Assembly (NCBI RefSeq): GCF_000330505.1
Contig: NW_004440113.1
Span: 839,496-892,505 of the forward strand
Direction of reading: 5' to 3'
Source of the DNA: Entamoeba invadens IP1
Lineage: Eukaryota; Evosea; Mastigamoebida; Endamoebidae
Length of the DNA: 53,010 nucleotides
Shown here piece by piece: positions 50,543 through 53,010 of the stretch (the stretch's first letter is position 1; the number at the start of each line of letters is the position of its first letter). The notes under the pieces are model-generated. The model was not told where the DNA came from, did no database searches, and saw only the letters and a program-made list of their open reading frames with translations. The position numbers and the translations under genes were made by a program.

Positions 50543-51907
50543 TTTGTTTTATTTTGTTTTGTTTTTGTGTTTTTAAAAAAATAAAAAACAATTACATAAT
50601 GTTTAGATAAATTGCTTGTAAGTATATTCAGATCTGTTATTATTTGAATACTTACAGATGGTGCTTTTTGAATTAGAACGGAACTTGACAGTAATAGCTA
50701 GTCTGTGACTTTTTGGGTTTTATTGAAAACCGCCGAATAATATTAGTATAAAACAGAAGTCGCTGAAAAATTAACTGATTGTATTTGTTGTATGATATTC
50801 TGATTAAGATGCATAATAGTTATTAAGTATAATAATAAATATGAATAAAACAACAATCAACAACTCATAATTATTTAAATATTTAAATATTTAATTATCA
50901 TTTTTGAAATTCAATATTTAAATGTAAGCATATTTTACTATTTAATATATTATTTTTTATTTCCCATTTTTCTGTTTGTTGTGGGGCAAAATGAATATTT
51001 TGGTTAATTTTTCGTGGATGAAAAAAAACAAAATAAATCTAACGTGTTAAATACAGATGAATATATAGATGAATTTATAAATGATTCTTAAAATATTAGT
51101 GAACTTGAAAGCGAACTTTCAAGTTCACTTTCAAGTGGTGCTGTTTTTACTGTTGATTCTGACGAAAACGCATTGAGTGGATTCTCCATTCTTTTTCAAG
51201 TTATTTTGCTTTTCGAGTCAATTTGGAGTTGTTGCTTTTAAAAAATTCAAATCGAATGCAATATATCTATAAAGTATTTATAACGAATAATAATCATACT
51301 AAAAGTTTCATTATTAAAATGTAAAATAAAAAAATAATAAACTAAAAAATATTATTACATTTATATACATATAAATGTAGATGTAATAGAGTTTGTACAT
51401 AGATTATTGTGGATGAAACCATGTGAAAACACAAAACAAATTATAAATATAAAGTGTTTTTATCCGAAAACAGTATTAATATCATTTTGATAGGAAGTGC
51501 AAAAGATAAGAAATAATTTATTGTGTAAATAAATATAAGTTTGTTGTATATGTACACATACACACAATATTGCGCTTCAACAAATTGTATCGGATTGATC
51601 AAATTTGCTTTCACATAACTCAAAAACGATTCATATAACCTTACACATTAAATAACTTTGTTAATAGTTATTTTTTAATTATTTTTTAGTTTTTTTTTAT
51701 ATTCAAATGTTTTTTAATTTACGTGAATAAAAATATGGTTTGTTTATTTAAAAAATATAGTTGATATAAGCCTCTTTCAAATCGTCTTTGTTCCCAAATA
51801 AATAAAAATCACTTTTAGCGAATGTCGAACATAATAACATGTTCACTTCCCAAAAACATAGCAATTCTCGCTGATTTTTTCATTGATATGAACAACAAAA
51901 AAAGTCG
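50543..51907. other. AT-rich region with one short coding-like relic
   Basis: 1.36 kb without a gene. Around 51050-51190 the plus strand reads NTDEYIDEFINDS, a stop, then ISELESELSSSLSSGAVFTV and DSDENALSGF, an acidic serine-rich stretch like the N-terminus of a transposase. A perfect 11-bp hairpin (GAACTTGAAAG at 51101 with its complement at 51116-51126) lies inside it. The rest is A/T runs. Confidence 0.45.
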
Positions 51908-52531
51908 ATGTTACTTCGCCTTACGATAATCGAGGCGCAAAATTTACCCGCAGCAGACTGCTTTTCAAAGAAGAGTGACCCTTATACAAAGGTGACAATC
52001 AACAAGGAAATCCACCAAACCAAAATTCAAAAAAGAACATTAGACCCCAAATGTCATGAAGAACTCCGGTTCATGATCGATCCACACAATCTACCGTCTA
52101 TCCTCTTCGAGATCTACGACTGGGATAGATTCAAAACCGACGACTTTCTCGGTCACGCATCGTTGGCACTCAAACAACCAATTAAGGGTGATCTGTGGTT
52201 AAATTTATCAGTTCAAGGTAAGCTCCACATAAACCTTGACACACTCAAAACACCCATTCAGTGTTTGTACACCCAATTCACGCCAGGATTGGATGGTATA
52301 GCACTCAAAGCACTTTCTCAAAAACCAAACCTGACAGAATCGCAAGAATTCAAGCCGTCATCTTTTATGACTAATTTTAACCTCGAAAAGTTCGAAAAGT
52401 CCGAGATCTCGCGGCATGTTCAGACACCATTTTTCCCAAGAAACGAAAACGAGACGTGTTCCTATTACGCCAAGTTGTGTGGCTACTTTGTACCATACCG
52501 TCCCGGTGCTTTTCCGTCAGTCCCAGAATGA
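51908..52531 (+). CDS. C2-domain protein
   Basis: 207 residues from ATG at 51908. The first ~110 residues form a C2 domain: MLLRLTIIEAQNLPAADCFS, KKSDPYTKVTI (first Ca-binding Asp), KTKIQKRTLDPKCHEELRFM-type strand, and LFEIYDWDRFKTDDFLGHAS with the DWDxxxxDD calcium loop. The Ca-binding aspartates look complete. The C-terminal ~95 residues are unstructured, Ser/Phe/Pro-rich (TPFFPRNENETCSYYAKLCG), with no membrane segment. Such short C2 proteins bind phospholipid in response to calcium; partners unknown. Confidence 0.9.
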   Translation: MLLRLTIIEAQNLPAADCFSKKSDPYTKVTINKEIHQTKIQKRTLDPKCHEELRFMIDPHNLPSILFEIYDWDRFKTDDFLGHASLALKQPIKGDLWLNLSVQGKLHINLDTLKTPIQCLYTQFTPGLDGIALKALSQKPNLTESQEFKPSSFMTNFNLEKFEKSEISRHVQTPFFPRNENETCSYYAKLCGYFVPYRPGAFPSVPE

Positions 52532-52849
52532 ACCTCTGTGTTATTTATTGTATTTTTTATTCACCAAATTGATTTTCATTCAAATCAATCTAATTAATAA
52601 AATTAGAGGCAGTCGGTAAACAATATTATAGATAGAGTACTTGATACAACGTTGTTATTTAGAGTCAATCTAACAATGTTGTCTTTTTCAAACAATATCC
52701 TCTTAGTCTTATATTTTTGAATTTACAAAATATTTTTGCAAAAAGTTCAATCATAAACAAAATCGTTCTTTGTTTACCATTTATTTATTAATTTTAGAGT
52801 AAATGAGAAAAAAATCTATTTTTCTTAAATAATTTTATTAATTATTCAA
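52532..52849. other. Convergent intergenic spacer
   Basis: 318 bp of AT-rich DNA between the C2 gene and the minus-strand gene at the edge; should contain both 3' ends. No repeat recognised. Confidence 0.5.
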
Positions 52850-53010
52850 TTAAAAAAATTTCTTAATTATTAATTTTTTAATCTGACTTGAGATGCCGTG
52901 CAACTCCATGTATTCACTTGTGTTGATTCTGACGTCGTTGTTCTCTTCGTAAAACAGCTTATCTGCAAGTTCATTTGCAAGCTTCAACACCACTTGGTCC
53001 AAGGAACATG
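52850..53010 (-). CDS. Partial gene, C-terminal end only
   Basis: A minus-strand frame enters from the right edge and stops at 52850-52852. It reads DQVVLKLANELADKLFYEEN then NDVRINTSEYMELHGISSQI and a lysine/isoleucine/phenylalanine tail. Composition and codon use are gene-like up to about 52880, then AT-rich. The start and most of the protein are outside the window; no family can be assigned from 53 residues. Confidence 0.6.
   Translation of the reverse strand, partial: CSLDQVVLKLANELADKLFYEENNDVRINTSEYMELHGISSQIKKLIIKKFF

Noticed and set aside
1..53010. CRISPR arrays, bacterial operons, ribosome binding sites
   Set aside because: No regularly spaced repeats, and the gene structures are clearly eukaryotic with spliceosomal introns.

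Overview
The window is nuclear DNA of an AT-rich unicellular eukaryote, almost certainly Entamoeba. The genes are compact and mostly intron-poor. The introns that can be placed are short (36-131 nt), and nearly all begin GTTTG, usually GTTTGT, the Entamoeba 5' splice signature. The gene content is amoebozoan-eukaryotic: coatomer, Rab and Rag GTPases, Sec63, an SM protein, t-UTP, Prp4, a leucine-rich-repeat phosphatase and a TLDc-like protein. Long spacers full of cut-and-paste DNA transposons favour a transposon-rich species such as E. invadens; that species call is inference.

Layout. 1-1.8 kb: a frame-broken, unrecognised gene and empty AT-rich DNA. 1.8-12.1 kb: RMC1/Mic1-like, tRNA isopentenyltransferase, a FYVE-like/helical-repeat giant, DAD1, a RagC-type GTPase and a hypothetical gene. 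12.1-15.4 kb: gene-poor spacer with a decayed coding stretch and a 270-bp inverted-repeat element. 15.4-38.9 kb: dense housekeeping block with WDR75/UTP17, RtcB ligase, a PDI-like protein, delta-COP, ribosomal protein L27a, two Rab-type GTPases, an LRR phosphatase, a coiled-coil/TLDc-like protein, Sec63, a HAD phosphatase, an amino acid transporter, Prp4 and Sly1. 38.9-51.9 kb: a mobile-element island with tandem repeats, an odd palindrome-bearing ORF, an apparently intact pogo-type transposon, a 1.84-kb inverted-repeat element without ORFs, a dead hAT and a dead piggyBac. 51.9-53.0 kb: a C2-domain gene and the edge of another gene.

How genes relate. Many genes serve the endomembrane system: delta-COP (Golgi-ER), Sly1 (ER/Golgi fusion), Sec63, DAD1 and the PDI-like protein (ER), RMC1 and Rab (endolysosome), RagC and an amino acid transporter (nutrient sensing and uptake). 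There is no sign of operons; neighbours are divergent, convergent and tandem.

Splicing matters for the annotation. At least nine genes are read correctly only after removing introns. Two of them (delta-COP and L27a, divergent neighbours) carry the start codon alone in the first exon. No tRNA, rRNA or CRISPR array was recognised. Promoter elements are not called, because no match was convincing enough by eye.
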